From contig NZ_VIFM01000011.1 of the NCBI RefSeq assembly GCF_006636215.1, positions 1-64,000 on the forward strand: 64,000 nucleotides of DNA. Reading direction: 5' to 3'. Shown in pieces: positions 15,667 through 24,970 of the stretch (position 1 is its first letter; every line of letters starts with the position of its first letter). This DNA comes from Myxococcus llanfairpwllgwyngyllgogerychwyrndrobwllllantysiliogogogochensis (GTDB taxonomy: Bacteria; Myxococcota; Myxococcia; Myxococcales; Myxococcaceae). The notes below the pieces were generated by a model. It made no database searches. It saw nothing but the letters and a program-made list of their open reading frames with translations, and was not told the origin of the DNA. The position numbers and the translations under genes are program-made.

Positions 15667-17916
15667 ATGTGGAGACAGCACTTCTCGACTCGGCGTTCCT
15701 GGATGGGGGCGCTGGCCCTGGTCGCGACGTTGGGTGTCGGGTGCGACGCGCCGGAGGTCCCCGCGCCCGCGATGGTCCTGGGTGACGACTTCGTCGAAGT
15801 CCCTCGTGAACTCACCTCCGAACAGCACACGCAGGTGACGCAGAAGCTGGACGGAGTGGTGGACCCAACGGGGCGGACGTTCTACCTCGCCATCCGCAAG
15901 AGCGAACTGAAGCAGCGCTGGTTCCTGTCCGCCACGCTTCGACAGCTCAACTTCGACCCGGAGTACTACGGCCTCCCCGCGAACCTCATTCCCCGCGTGA
16001 TTCGCTTCCAGGAGCAGAACGGCAAGCTCTACGCCTTCGATGCTCGCGACGGGTTGACTCGCAACGACATCTTCAAGCCGGACTCGTTGGTGGAGGCGTA
16101 TCCCATCGTCACGGACCACGCCCCGTTCAACCGCTTGCCAGGCTCGGACCAGTACGTGCTCATCGACCCGGCGGCGGGGCTCAACCGTGTCGGCATCCTC
16201 GGAGACCACTGGTATGGGCCCGGGGCCATCGACTTCCGGATGGAGCTGCTCTTCTCCCAGCGCTTTCGGCGTCTCTCGGACGGCGTCCAGTACGAACAGG
16301 TCTTCACGGGGTTCACGGACGTCTTCGACGACCGGAGCGACTCCCTGGAGCGCAACGGCTTTCGCGCCTCGGGCACGCTGGCCATGGCGCTGCGCAAGTA
16401 CAAGGAAGGTGAGGGCTTCACGGAGATGCCAGCACCGGAGCCGCGGCACTACTTCCGCAGCGAGGGCCGCTTCATCCCCAACACGGGCGAGCTGGCGTTG
16501 AATGCCATCAAGTGGAACATCCGGCCGGGGATGAAACCCATCCGCTTCTACATCACCCCCAACTTCCTGGAACTGAACGAGGACCCCCGCTACCGGGGTG
16601 CGGACGTGGTGGGCGCCGTGAAGCGAGGCATCGAGGGTTGGAACGCGGCGTTCGGCTTCAAGGTCTTCGAGGCCGTGCTGGGTGACAGCAGCATGGACAT
16701 CGGAGAGGACGACAAGAACTTCGCTGTCCTCGACCCGAAGGTCCACGCCCATCTGGCCATCGCTGACTTCAGCTCGAATCCCAATACGGGCGAGGTCCGT
16801 CGGGCCACCGTCATGATCAGCGCCGCCATGATTCACGATGCCGAGGCCTTCTTCGCGGGAGAGCTGACGGTTTTCTCCTCGGCCAGCGCGCGTGACGAGA
16901 GCCCGAGGCCCAGGTTGTACTGGGTCGGGCTCACCCGCGAGCCCTCCTGTGAGCTGGACGCGGCGTCCCTCCCATCGGGCTTCTCCGCCCGACTGTCGTC
17001 CGAGGAGGACCGCTCCGAAGGACCCGCCCTCACCGTGAAGCAGAAGGTGGAGCGCTACCTCACCTACATCATGCTGCACGAGGTCGGTCACACGCTGGGC
17101 CTGCGACACAACTTCAATGGGTCGCGGGTGTACGACGGCACGCCCCAAACGCCGCGTTCGAGCACCGTCATGGACTACTCCGCCATGCCCGACACCATTC
17201 ACGTGCAGGCGCCCGGCACGTACGACGTGGCGGCGGTGCGCTACCTCTATGGACTGTCCACGGCGCTGCCCACGGACCTGTTCTGTACGGACAGTGACGT
17301 CCTGGCCTGGGCGGAGCCTGCTTGTGTCCACTACGACCGCTATGACGACCCGTTGACGCGTTTTCATCTGCCCAACATGCGGACCCTGGTGGAGCAGGTG
17401 CTGCGTGGCGCGCCCGTCGGCGTCGATTTCCGCGCGAGCCTCCAGGCGCTGGACTCCTTCGTCAGGGGCGGGGACGCGAGCGGACAGGCCCAGGCCTACG
17501 ACGTCCTCATGCAGCAGGTGCGGCCACCCCTCCAGATTCCCTCGGGCGAAGGTGCGGCGTACGCGGTCCGTGCCAATGACCTGGCCCGCCGCATCCTCAG
17601 CTTCCTCTATCTGGACACACGCGTCGGGCAGCCCCATGCGGTGAAGCCGCCGCCGACCACCCCTGCGTATACGCAGGCCCTGCTCGCGGACGTGCGCGGC
17701 ATCCTGCTGAACGTGGACGGCGTGCGCACCTTCCCCGTGCGCCGGGTCATGGTGAATCTCCTGAAGGCGCACCAGACACTCGCGGCCTATGGCGTGTTGC
17801 AGGAGGCGCACACGGAGCTGACGGCACGACTGCCCACGCTCAGTGGTGACGAGCGACTGGGGACGATGGAGCTGCTGGGCCGCATCGAAGTGGCCCGCTC
17901 GCCCTACTTCCGCTGA
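15667..17916 (+). CDS. EcxA-like zinc-dependent metalloprotease lipoprotein, copy 1
   Basis: A 749-residue predicted secreted lipoprotein. A signal sequence with lipobox LGVGC comes first. A long N-terminal region contains VDPTGRTFYLAIRKSEL and an ALRKYKEGEGF segment. The zincin active site is HEVGHTLGLRH at residues 471-481, with a downstream STVMDYSAM that fits the Met-turn. This is the pattern of large EcxA-type (DUF4953/DUF5117-like) zinc peptidases. The start was set at the second of two nearby candidates because GGAGAG lies 8 nt upstream. It is followed by a paralogue of almost the same length, with near-identical C-termini ending GRIEVARSPYFR. The likely role is extracellular or cell-surface proteolysis; the substrate is unknown. 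Confidence 0.85.
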   Translation: MWRQHFSTRRSWMGALALVATLGVGCDAPEVPAPAMVLGDDFVEVPRELTSEQHTQVTQKLDGVVDPTGRTFYLAIRKSELKQRWFLSATLRQLNFDPEYYGLPANLIPRVIRFQEQNGKLYAFDARDGLTRNDIFKPDSLVEAYPIVTDHAPFNRLPGSDQYVLIDPAAGLNRVGILGDHWYGPGAIDFRMELLFSQRFRRLSDGVQYEQVFTGFTDVFDDRSDSLERNGFRASGTLAMALRKYKEGEGFTEMPAPEPRHYFRSEGRFIPNTGELALNAIKWNIRPGMKPIRFYITPNFLELNEDPRYRGADVVGAVKRGIEGWNAAFGFKVFEAVLGDSSMDIGEDDKNFAVLDPKVHAHLAIADFSSNPNTGEVRRATVMISAAMIHDAEAFFAGELTVFSSASARDESPRPRLYWVGLTREPSCELDAASLPSGFSARLSSEEDRSEGPALTVKQKVERYLTYIMLHEVGHTLGLRHNFNGSRVYDGTPQTPRSSTVMDYSAMPDTIHVQAPGTYDVAAVRYLYGLSTALPTDLFCTDSDVLAWAEPACVHYDRYDDPLTRFHLPNMRTLVEQVLRGAPVGVDFRASLQALDSFVRGGDASGQAQAYDVLMQQVRPPLQIPSGEGAAYAVRANDLARRILSFLYLDTRVGQPHAVKPPPTTPAYTQALLADVRGILLNVDGVRTFPVRRVMVNLLKAHQTLAAYGVLQEAHTELTARLPTLSGDERLGTMELLGRIEVARSPYFR

Positions 17917-17932
17917 GGTGAGCGCGGTGCCG

Positions 17933-17966
17933 AGGGCCCTCTTCCCATGCTCGGGAGGAGGGCCCT
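17933..17966 (+). terminator. Hairpin after metalloprotease copy 1
   Basis: AGGGCCCTCTTCCC pairs with GGGAGGAGGGCCCT (14 bp, one G-U) around a 6-nt loop. It begins 16 nt after the stop codon. It resembles the hairpin at 15392-15424, and the sequence that follows (CTTCGTGCTTTCTGGAGTCG) is also shared. Confidence 0.6.
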
Positions 17967-18190
17967 TCGTGCTTTCTGGAGTCGCGCGCGCGTGGCTGGG
18001 GGCTCGAAAAGCCCACCTCTCGTGGGACGAGTGACTCCCGACCTCGGGGGTTTCACGGATATCGGTAACTCAATGGCTGTGGCAATGAAGGTGTGAGATT
18101 GCCTGGTCACGGCCGAGAGACCGGGCAGCGACGGCTCGGTCGAGGAGGGCCGTGCCGTGTTTCACCTCTCTCTCGGCGGGGGATACCGTG

Positions 18191-20467
18191 ATGCGGCGAT
18201 GGCATTTCGCGGGGACGCGCGTCTGGGCGGGCATCCTGGCGCTGACGTGGGTGTTGAGCACGGGATGCAGTGAGCCTCGGAGTCTGGAGCGGGAACCCGA
18301 GGGCCCGGGGCTCGACCTCGTGCTGGGAGAGGACATCGTGGAGGTGCCGCGACAGCTCTCCTCCACGCAGCGTGCGCAGGTGACCCAGAAGCTCGAAGGG
18401 GTGGTGGACCCGACAGGGCGGACCTTCTACCTGGCCATTCGCCGGAGCGAACTGTCGCAGCGCTGGTTCATGTCCGGCTTCCTTCGTCAGCTCCACCCAG
18501 GGGGAGCGGATTATGGGGCCGCGCAACAGGTCGGCACTCGCGTGGTTCGCTTCCAGGAGCAGAACGGCAAGCTCTTTGTCTTCGACGCTCGTGATGGACT
18601 GGACAGGAGTGACCCCTTCAGGCCCGACGTGCTGGTGGACGCGTTCCCCATCGTCACGGACTTCTCCGCGTTCCATCGACTGCCAGGCTCGGAGCAGTAC
18701 GTGCTCTTCGACCCGGCGGCGGGGCTCAACCGCATCGGCTTCATGGGGGACCATTGGTATGGCTCGGGCGCCATCGACTTTCAGATTGAGCTGAGCTTCG
18801 CACAACGCTTCCGGCGCATCTCGGACGGCGTCTTGTACGAGCACGTCATCAGGGCGTACACGGATGACCCCATCGACAGCGCCGAGATTCTGGAGGTGAA
18901 CGCCCTGGCGGTCTCCGCCACGTTGTCCATGGGCCTGCGGAAGTACAAGGAAGGAGCGGGTTTCAAGGAGACCCCCCTCCCTGAGCAGGAGCTCTTCATC
19001 CGCAGTGATGGGCGCTTCATCCGCAACACGACGACGCTGGAGCAGGTCGCCATCAAGATGCACATCCACCCAGGGATGAAGCCCATCCGCTGGTACATCA
19101 CCGACACCCTGCTGATGCTGAAGGACGACCCCCGTTATGTGGATGCGGACCTGGTCGGCGCCATCAAGCGGGGCATCGAAGGGTGGAATGCGCTGTTTGG
19201 TTACAAGGCCTTCGAAGCGCTCCTGGGGGGTGGCGACATGGACCTCGGCGACGACGACAAGAATGTCTTCATCTACGACCCGGTGGACTCCATCTATGGC
19301 CCGTATGCCTACGCCACTCGGAGCGTCAATCCCAACACGGGAGAGGTTCGCAGCGGTCGCTTCTACTTCAACTCCAACATGATGCACGCCGTGGAGGCCT
19401 TCTTCGATGATGACCTGCTCGCCCTCGCTCAGTTGACGGCGCCCAAGGCCAGGCCTCCCCTGCGCCTGGCCCGGCCGGGGCTCGCTCGCGAGTCGGAGTG
19501 TGAGTTCGGGGCGGAGCTCTTCCATCCTGGACCGTCAGGCCAGACCTCTTGGGAGGAGGATGACGCCTCGGCGACTCCCCTGACCAAGACGGAGAAGGTG
19601 GAGCGCTACCTCACCTACGTGTCCATGCACGAGGTGGGTCACACGATGGGGTTGCGGCACAACCTCATGGGGTCGTTGGTCTATGACGGCACGCCGGCGA
19701 CCCCTCGCTCGAGCACCGTCATGGACCGAGCCGACATGCTCGATACCGTCTACCTGCAGACTCCGGGTTCCTATGATGTCGCAGCCGTGCGCTATCTCTA
19801 CGGGCTGTCGCCGGAGCTCCCCACGGACCTGTTCTGCACTGAGGACGCGTATCCAGGATGGGAGGACCCCGCGTGTGTCGGCCGCGACCGCTTCGACGAC
19901 CCGCTGACGCGTTGGTTCACCCCCAACTGGCAGGCCGAGGTGGCGCAGGTGTTGCGCGGGGCGCCTGGCTCGTCCTCGTTCCAAAGATTGCTCCAACATA
20001 CGGGCGACTTCGTCAGGAGCGGTGCGGAGAGTGCTCGGGTCCAGGCGTACGACGCCCTCATGCAGCAGGTGCGGCCACCACTCCAGGTCCCCGCTGGCGA
20101 GGGCGCCGCCTACGCAGCCCGAGCCGATGAACTGGCTCGCCGCATCCTTGTCCATCTCCACCTGGAGACGTACACGGTCTTCACCAAGCATCCGTATGAT
20201 CCTCCGAGCACACCCCTGTATACGCAGGCCCTGCATGCCGACCTGCGTGGCATCCTGCTGAACGTCGACGGGGTTCGCGGCTTCCGCGTGCGGCGCGTCA
20301 TGGTGGACATCCTGAAGGACCAGCAGACGCTCGCGGCCTATGGGCTGCTGCAGGACGTCCACACGGAGCTGACGGCGCGACTGCCCACGCTCAGCGGTGA
20401 GGAGCGACTGGGGACGATGGAGCTGCTGGGCCGCATCGAAGTGGCCCGCTCGCCCTACTTCCGCTGA
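18191..20467 (+). CDS. EcxA-like zinc-dependent metalloprotease lipoprotein, copy 2
   Basis: A 758-residue paralogue of the preceding gene, collinear over the whole length. It has a signal sequence with lipobox LSTGC, the same VDPTGRTFYLAIRRSEL block, the zincin motif HEVGHTMGLRH at residues 480-490, and the same C-terminus. Divergence is greatest in the middle: copy 1 has a VHAHLAIADFSSNPN segment where copy 2 has VDSIYGPYAYATRSVNPN. The Met-turn segment reads STVMDRADM here instead of STVMDYSAM. The two proteases may therefore differ in specificity. The start ATG follows GGGGGA. The stop overlaps by 13 nt the 3' end of the convergent MFS gene. Confidence 0.85.
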   Translation: MRRWHFAGTRVWAGILALTWVLSTGCSEPRSLEREPEGPGLDLVLGEDIVEVPRQLSSTQRAQVTQKLEGVVDPTGRTFYLAIRRSELSQRWFMSGFLRQLHPGGADYGAAQQVGTRVVRFQEQNGKLFVFDARDGLDRSDPFRPDVLVDAFPIVTDFSAFHRLPGSEQYVLFDPAAGLNRIGFMGDHWYGSGAIDFQIELSFAQRFRRISDGVLYEHVIRAYTDDPIDSAEILEVNALAVSATLSMGLRKYKEGAGFKETPLPEQELFIRSDGRFIRNTTTLEQVAIKMHIHPGMKPIRWYITDTLLMLKDDPRYVDADLVGAIKRGIEGWNALFGYKAFEALLGGGDMDLGDDDKNVFIYDPVDSIYGPYAYATRSVNPNTGEVRSGRFYFNSNMMHAVEAFFDDDLLALAQLTAPKARPPLRLARPGLARESECEFGAELFHPGPSGQTSWEEDDASATPLTKTEKVERYLTYVSMHEVGHTMGLRHNLMGSLVYDGTPATPRSSTVMDRADMLDTVYLQTPGSYDVAAVRYLYGLSPELPTDLFCTEDAYPGWEDPACVGRDRFDDPLTRWFTPNWQAEVAQVLRGAPGSSSFQRLLQHTGDFVRSGAESARVQAYDALMQQVRPPLQVPAGEGAAYAARADELARRILVHLHLETYTVFTKHPYDPPSTPLYTQALHADLRGILLNVDGVRGFRVRRVMVDILKDQQTLAAYGLLQDVHTELTARLPTLSGEERLGTMELLGRIEVARSPYFR

Positions 20468-21948
20468 CTCCGGAACTGAAGACCCGGGCGTGAGCCTGGA
20501 GGCGCGGTGGAGCGCGGGCTCGGTCTCGAGGGCTCGCGCTTCACCCGGCCGACATCCTGGGGCAACAGCAGGAACGAGCACAGCGCGCCCAGCACGCACA
20601 GGCCCGCGGACACCCACAGCGCTTCACGTGTCCCCGCGAGGAACGCGTCCCCCGTCTTGTTCGCGAGTCCTCCCAGGAGCGGCAGCAGTGCCACCGCCAG
20701 GAGTCCGGCGATTCGCGCCACCGCGTTGTTCACCCCCGAGGCGATGCCCGCGTGCCGGTCCTCCACCGCGCCAAGCACCACCGCCGTCAGCGGCCCCACC
20801 GTGAGACTCAACCCCAGGCCCAGCACGAGCACCCCCGGCAGCACCGTGCCCACGTAGCTTCCGCCCCGGTGGATGAGCGTGAGCAGCGCCATGCCCACGC
20901 CCGCCAGCAGCGGCCCCGCCGTCATCAAAGGCCGTGCGCCGATGCGGCCCGCGAGCCTTCCCACCAGCGGCGAGAGCAACAGCAGCATCACGGTGATGGG
21001 CAGCAGCGACGCTCCCGCCGCGAGCGCCGAGTACCCGAGTTGTTGTTGCAGCGCGAGGATGAGCAGGAAGCCCACGCCGCCCAGCGCGAAGTACACCGTC
21101 AGCGTCGTGAGGTTGGCGCCAGAGAAGGTCCGCGAACGGAACAGCCCGAGCGGCAACATCGGGTTTCGCGCGCGCGACTCGATGACGAGGAACGCGGCCA
21201 GCATCGCCGCGCCGAACACCGCGGCGAGCACGGGAGCCACGGACCAGCCATGCGCGGGCCCTTCGATGAGCGCGTAGATGACGCCGCCGAGCCCCAGCGC
21301 GGCCGTCACCGAACCGGCGAGGTCCAGCTTGCGCGCATCACCCGTGGGCCGGTCGTCCGGAACGTGGCGCAGCGTGGCCCACGCGGTGAGCGCCGCCAGG
21401 GGAAGATTCAGGAAGAACACCAGTCGCCAGGAGGCCACGTCCACCAGCCAGCCTCCCAACAGCGGCCCCAGCGCGGTGGTGACGCCGGACAGGCCCGCCC
21501 ATGCGGCCACCGCGCGCTGTCGGTCCGCTTCGGGGAACGAGGTCCGCAAGAGCGCCAGGCTCGCGGGCACCAGCAGCGCCGCGCCCATGCCTTGCGCGGC
21601 GCGGAAGAGGGCGAGCGTCCAGGCGTTCGGCGCCAGGCCGCACAGCACGGACATGGCGGTGAAGCCCACCACGCCCAGCAAGAAGACGCGGCGCTGTCCC
21701 CATGCATCACCGAGCGCGCCGCCGGTGAGCACCAGCGAACCGAGGGTGAGCAGGTAGGCGTCCACGGCCCACTGGAGGCCCGTCAGCCCCGTGTGGAGCT
21801 CTCGGCCCAGCGCGGGCAGCGCCACGTTGACGGCGGTGGAGTCGAGGAAGGCCATGCCACTGCCGAGCACGCTCGCGAGCAGCACGCCGCGTCCCCTCGC
21901 ACTGGCATAGGAAACGGACGCGCCGCCGGAAGAAGTGTCGGAAGGCAT
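20455..21948 (-). CDS. MFS drug/solute exporter, DHA2-like (14 TM)
   Basis: A 497-residue integral membrane protein with about 14 hydrophobic segments. The opening membrane helix contains FLDSTAVNVALPAL, the helix-1 signature of the DHA2 family of proton-driven exporters. GALGDAWGQRRVFLLG is the cytoplasmic loop motif between helices 2 and 3. Many relatives export drugs, dyes or secondary metabolites. No regulator gene is immediately adjacent. The start MPSDTSSGG was chosen over longer in-frame starts, whose translations are non-membrane and Arg-rich. The upstream gene is divergent, with 167 bp between the starts. Confidence 0.87.
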   Translation of the reverse strand: MPSDTSSGGASVSYASARGRGVLLASVLGSGMAFLDSTAVNVALPALGRELHTGLTGLQWAVDAYLLTLGSLVLTGGALGDAWGQRRVFLLGVVGFTAMSVLCGLAPNAWTLALFRAAQGMGAALLVPASLALLRTSFPEADRQRAVAAWAGLSGVTTALGPLLGGWLVDVASWRLVFFLNLPLAALTAWATLRHVPDDRPTGDARKLDLAGSVTAALGLGGVIYALIEGPAHGWSVAPVLAAVFGAAMLAAFLVIESRARNPMLPLGLFRSRTFSGANLTTLTVYFALGGVGFLLILALQQQLGYSALAAGASLLPITVMLLLLSPLVGRLAGRIGARPLMTAGPLLAGVGMALLTLIHRGGSYVGTVLPGVLVLGLGLSLTVGPLTAVVLGAVEDRHAGIASGVNNAVARIAGLLAVALLPLLGGLANKTGDAFLAGTREALWVSAGLCVLGALCSFLLLPQDVGRVKREPSRPSPRSTAPPGSRPGLQFRSQRK

Positions 21949-22115
21949 ACGGCTCAACCGTGGGACGTGCGCCTCCGTCGCGCCACTCCTCGCGGCCCAC
22001 GAGTGTCGGCCACCCTGGCGGCAAGAGCCTGACCGCATGGCTGCCCGGCACGTGGATGCGCGGGGCCTTCGTGCACACCCTGTCCGCGGGCGATGGGTTA
22101 TCAGGGAGGCGAACG

Positions 22116-22409
22116 ATGGCGACCGAGTGCAAGCACATCGAGCAGGCGGGGAACCCCGAGGCAAGGACCGACGGCTGCGAGGAGTGTCTGAAGATGGGGG
22201 CCCAGTGGGTCCACCTCCGACGCTGTCTGGAGTGCGGTCACGTCGGGTGCTGCGACTCGTCGCAGAACAAGCACGCGACGAAGCACTTCCATCAGACGAA
22301 GCACCCCGTCATCCAGTCGTTCGAGCCGGGTGAGACGTGGGTGTGGTGCTTCGAGGACCGGCTCCTGCTGGATGACAGACCGGAGCGGGGTGACTCGGCT
22401 CGCGTCTAG
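22116..22409 (+). CDS. UBP-type zinc finger protein
   Basis: A 97-residue protein that is essentially one zf-UBP domain. The pattern is CEEC (residues 21-24), CLEC (37-40), GHVGCCD, then a His series in HATKHFHQTKH (around residues 53-63) and the closing WVWCFED. In eukaryotes this fold binds the ubiquitin C-terminal tail. Bacterial stand-alone versions are common in actinobacteria and myxobacteria, and their ligand is not established. GGGAGG lies 7 nt before the ATG. The stop codon interleaves with that of the convergent GspG-like gene (CTAG shared). Confidence 0.87.
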   Translation: MATECKHIEQAGNPEARTDGCEECLKMGAQWVHLRRCLECGHVGCCDSSQNKHATKHFHQTKHPVIQSFEPGETWVWCFEDRLLLDDRPERGDSARV

Positions 22410-22849
22410 GGACGGGGCGAATCCTCTGGGAGCGGGCTCACGGGAAACGTGAGCTCGATGTCCTGGTCGTTGCCTTCTCCACCACCCACGCCGTCGGAGC
22501 CCAGGCTGCGCAGCTCCACCCACGCACCGCGAAGCGTGTACTGGTAGGGGTTGACCCAAGGGTCGAGGGGCAGTTCATCGAGTACCCCCTGGTCCACGAG
22601 GAGTTGGAGCCCTTCGGCATGCGTGGGCAACTGGCCCGTCTTGCGCTGGTAGAGGCGCACGGCGCTCTTGATGTTCTTCAAGTCGAGCTCGGCCCGACTG
22701 TGTCTCGACTCGCCCCGACATTCGGAGAGCACTATCCAGAAGAAGAGTGGCAGCACGAAGGCCGCCACTCCCGCCGAGAGAAACAGCAGGATGGGAAGGA
22801 CCTGTCGGAGCGAGTGGCGCAGCGTGCGGCGTGGAAGCATTTCATTCAT
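22406..22849 (-). CDS. GspG C-terminal-domain protein with a membrane anchor
   Basis: A 147-residue protein. The N-terminus is basic, then one long hydrophobic helix (about residues 18-42). The remainder matches the C-terminal domain of type II secretion major pseudopilin GspG: LDLKNIKSAVRLYQRKTGQL, HAEGLQLL, LPLDPWVNPYQY and LRSLGSDGVGGGEGNDQDI, the calcium-binding end of GspG. The prepilin peptidase site (G-F-T-L-x-E) expected before the helix is missing, so it is unlikely to be processed as a classical pseudopilin. It may be a stand-alone membrane-anchored relative. No other gsp genes are adjacent. Confidence 0.8.
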   Translation of the reverse strand: MNEMLPRRTLRHSLRQVLPILLFLSAGVAAFVLPLFFWIVLSECRGESRHSRAELDLKNIKSAVRLYQRKTGQLPTHAEGLQLLVDQGVLDELPLDPWVNPYQYTLRGAWVELRSLGSDGVGGGEGNDQDIELTFPVSPLPEDSPRP

Positions 22850-22976
22850 GGCGGCTCGTGACTATTCAAGCCGCGTGCCTGCCTGGTCTCCGGAGTGGAG
22901 TCTCGTCGCACGTCTCACGGGCGACTGTCACTCCGTCACGGGCTCTTGTGGGCCCGGGTCGAAATGACAGCGCGTC

Positions 22977-23013
22977 CGTGGCTCCGGGCCGCATGAACGA
23001 ACCCGGAGCCACG
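22977..23013 (-). terminator. Hairpin after the two htrA-like genes
   Basis: A perfect 12-bp inverted repeat, CGTGGCTCCGGG/CCCGGAGCCACG, with a 13-nt loop, starting 6 nt beyond the stop codon of the second protease gene on the minus strand. There is no U tract. Confidence 0.65.
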
Positions 23014-23019
23014 TTCCGC

Positions 23020-23934
23020 TCACGCCGCCACGGGCTCGATGCGGGGGCGCGTGCGCGCGGAGACCTGCTTGCGCCGTCCCTTGCGCAACACGTCCAGCGA
23101 CACCTCTTCATCGGTGGCCAGGGCCATCAGTCGCTGGAGGTCATCCACGCTGCCCACGGCGCGACGGTTGATGGCCAAGAGCAGGTCCTCCGGCTGGAGC
23201 CCCGCGTCGTCCGCGGGCGTCCCGTCCTGCACCCGGAGGATTCGCACCGCGCGCGGCTGCCCCGCGTCGCGGGCATGCTCCGACGTCAGGTCCACCGCCA
23301 CCGCCGCGATGCCGAGGAAGCGCCGCTCCACCTTCCCGCGCTGGATGAGCAGGCTGGCCACCCACGCCGCCGTGGTGGCGCTCACCGCGAAGCCGATGCC
23401 CTGCGCGTACGGCAGCACCAACGTGTTGAGCCCCACCACCTCGCCCCGCGTGTTGATGAGGGGCCCGCCGGAGTTGCCCGGGTTGATGGCCGCGTCTGTC
23501 TGGAGCATGCCCTCCAGGATGACGCCGTCAGGCAGCGTGACGCTGCGATTGACGGCGCTCACCACCCCGAGCGCCACCGACTGCTCCAGCCGGAAGGGAT
23601 TGCCAATCGCCATCACCAACTGCCCCACGCGCACCGTCTCCGGCGCGGCCAGGGGCAGCGTGGGGAAGTCGCCGCCCTCCGCTCGCACCACCGCGAGGTC
23701 CGTGGGCGCGTCCCCGCCCACCAGCGAGCCGCGCAGCTCCTCGCCGTTGGACAGTTGCACCGTCAGCTTGCGAGAGCCCCGCATGACGACGTGGCGGTTG
23801 GTGAGGACATAGCCATCCGGCGTGAGGAAGAGACCGGTGCCGTGGCCTCTGGCGTGCTCCACGCCCACCACCGCGGGCGAGGCGCGCGACACGAGCGTCT
23901 CCAGGTCGTCCGAGAACTGTTGCAGCAACTTCAT
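23020..23934 (-). CDS. HtrA/DegP-like serine protease with PDZ domain (second of pair)
   Basis: A 304-residue S1C-type protease. The catalytic triad is readable: His48 in TNRHVV, Asp79 in PTDLAVV and Ser155 in NPGNSGGPL. A PDZ domain occupies roughly residues 210-300 (ADDAGLQPEDLLLAIN). No signal peptide or membrane helix is present, unlike DegP/DegS, so the protein is predicted to stay in the cytoplasm unless exported another way. The gene starts 16 nt after the stop of a second S1C gene on the same strand, so the two form an operon. The ATG at MKLLQQFSDD has a GAGAGGGG upstream. Confidence 0.87.
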   Translation of the reverse strand: MKLLQQFSDDLETLVSRASPAVVGVEHARGHGTGLFLTPDGYVLTNRHVVMRGSRKLTVQLSNGEELRGSLVGGDAPTDLAVVRAEGGDFPTLPLAAPETVRVGQLVMAIGNPFRLEQSVALGVVSAVNRSVTLPDGVILEGMLQTDAAINPGNSGGPLINTRGEVVGLNTLVLPYAQGIGFAVSATTAAWVASLLIQRGKVERRFLGIAAVAVDLTSEHARDAGQPRAVRILRVQDGTPADDAGLQPEDLLLAINRRAVGSVDDLQRLMALATDEEVSLDVLRKGRRKQVSARTRPRIEPVAA

Positions 23935-23950
23935 CGCGTCACCCCTCTCC

Positions 23951-24850
23951 TCACGAACGCTTGCCGATGGTGATGGGCACTTCACGCACCTCGCCGGCTC
24001 GCAGCACGCGCGCCGGGACGGAGGTGCCCACCTTCTCGTCCCCCAGGTAGCCGAGCAGGTCCTCCACGCCGTGCAGCGCCTGGCCTCCCAGGCTCACCAG
24101 CACGTCCCCGAGCAACAGGCCGGCCCGGTGCGCGGGCCCGTCCGGGTCCACGGAGAGGAAGATGAGCCCCGCCTCCGCGCCCGCCGCCGCCCACTGGTGT
24201 TGGGGCAGCTTCACGGGGTACGCCCCCACGCCCAGGTAGCCGCGCCGGATGCCTCCGTGCTCGCGCAGCGACGCCGTCACCCGCGTCAGCGTGTCATGTG
24301 GAATGACGACGGCCGCGGTGCGTGAGAACGCCGCGGTGAGCAGCCCGACGAAGCGCCCCTCCACGTCCACCAGCGCGCCTCCAGAGAAGCCGGGCGGCAG
24401 GTCCGCGTCCGTCTCGAGATAACGGTCCACGCGCCCGCCCGCGTGGGTGCGCCAGCCCTCGCCATGCGTGCTCACCATGCCGAGCGTGGCGCGCGCCGTG
24501 CGTCCCGGCCGCGCCACCGTGACGACGAGGTTGCCCACCTTCACGGCGTCCAAGGGCGCGAGCGCGAGCGGGGAGAGCTTCGCCGCGTCGATTTTGAGCA
24601 GCGCCACGTCCGTGCTGGCATCGCGGCCGATGAGCTCGGCGGCCACGGTGCCGCCGTCGGACAGGCCTACTTGCACGGGGCCCTCATGCTCGACGGCGTG
24701 GCTGGTGGTGACGATGTGGCCCTCGGCGCTCCAGACGACACCGGTGGCGCCGCGCCGTCGTCGAGCGTCCACGCGGACGACGCTCGGAGAGGCCCGCTCG
24801 ACGAGGGAGGCGAGAGACTGGGAGAGGGCGGGAAGAAAGTCGGTGGACAT
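23951..24850 (-). CDS. HtrA-like serine protease with PDZ domain (first of pair)
   Basis: A 299-residue S1C-type protease paralogous to the next gene. The triad is His51 (TTSHAVE), Asp81 (STDVALL) and Ser156 in PPGFSGGAL. The NSGG motif is therefore FSGG, which keeps Ser and the Gly-Gly oxyanion elements. A C-terminal PDZ domain (AHRAGLLLGDVLVSLG) is present. No signal peptide is seen. AAAGGAA precedes the ATG. As the first gene of a two-gene operon, it probably forms a functional pair or hetero-oligomer with its neighbour. The substrate is unknown. Confidence 0.86.
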   Translation of the reverse strand: MSTDFLPALSQSLASLVERASPSVVRVDARRRRGATGVVWSAEGHIVTTSHAVEHEGPVQVGLSDGGTVAAELIGRDASTDVALLKIDAAKLSPLALAPLDAVKVGNLVVTVARPGRTARATLGMVSTHGEGWRTHAGGRVDRYLETDADLPPGFSGGALVDVEGRFVGLLTAAFSRTAAVVIPHDTLTRVTASLREHGGIRRGYLGVGAYPVKLPQHQWAAAGAEAGLIFLSVDPDGPAHRAGLLLGDVLVSLGGQALHGVEDLLGYLGDEKVGTSVPARVLRAGEVREVPITIGKRS

Positions 24851-24970
24851 GGCGTGTTCCTTTCGAGGCGGAAGGTAAAAGCCTCGAAGGCGCGCCACAT
24901 CGGCGAACCAGGCAGGGTGTGCACCTGCCCGTTCAGGCAGGTCGCCCCTCCTTTCGGGGAGCTCCCCGGG

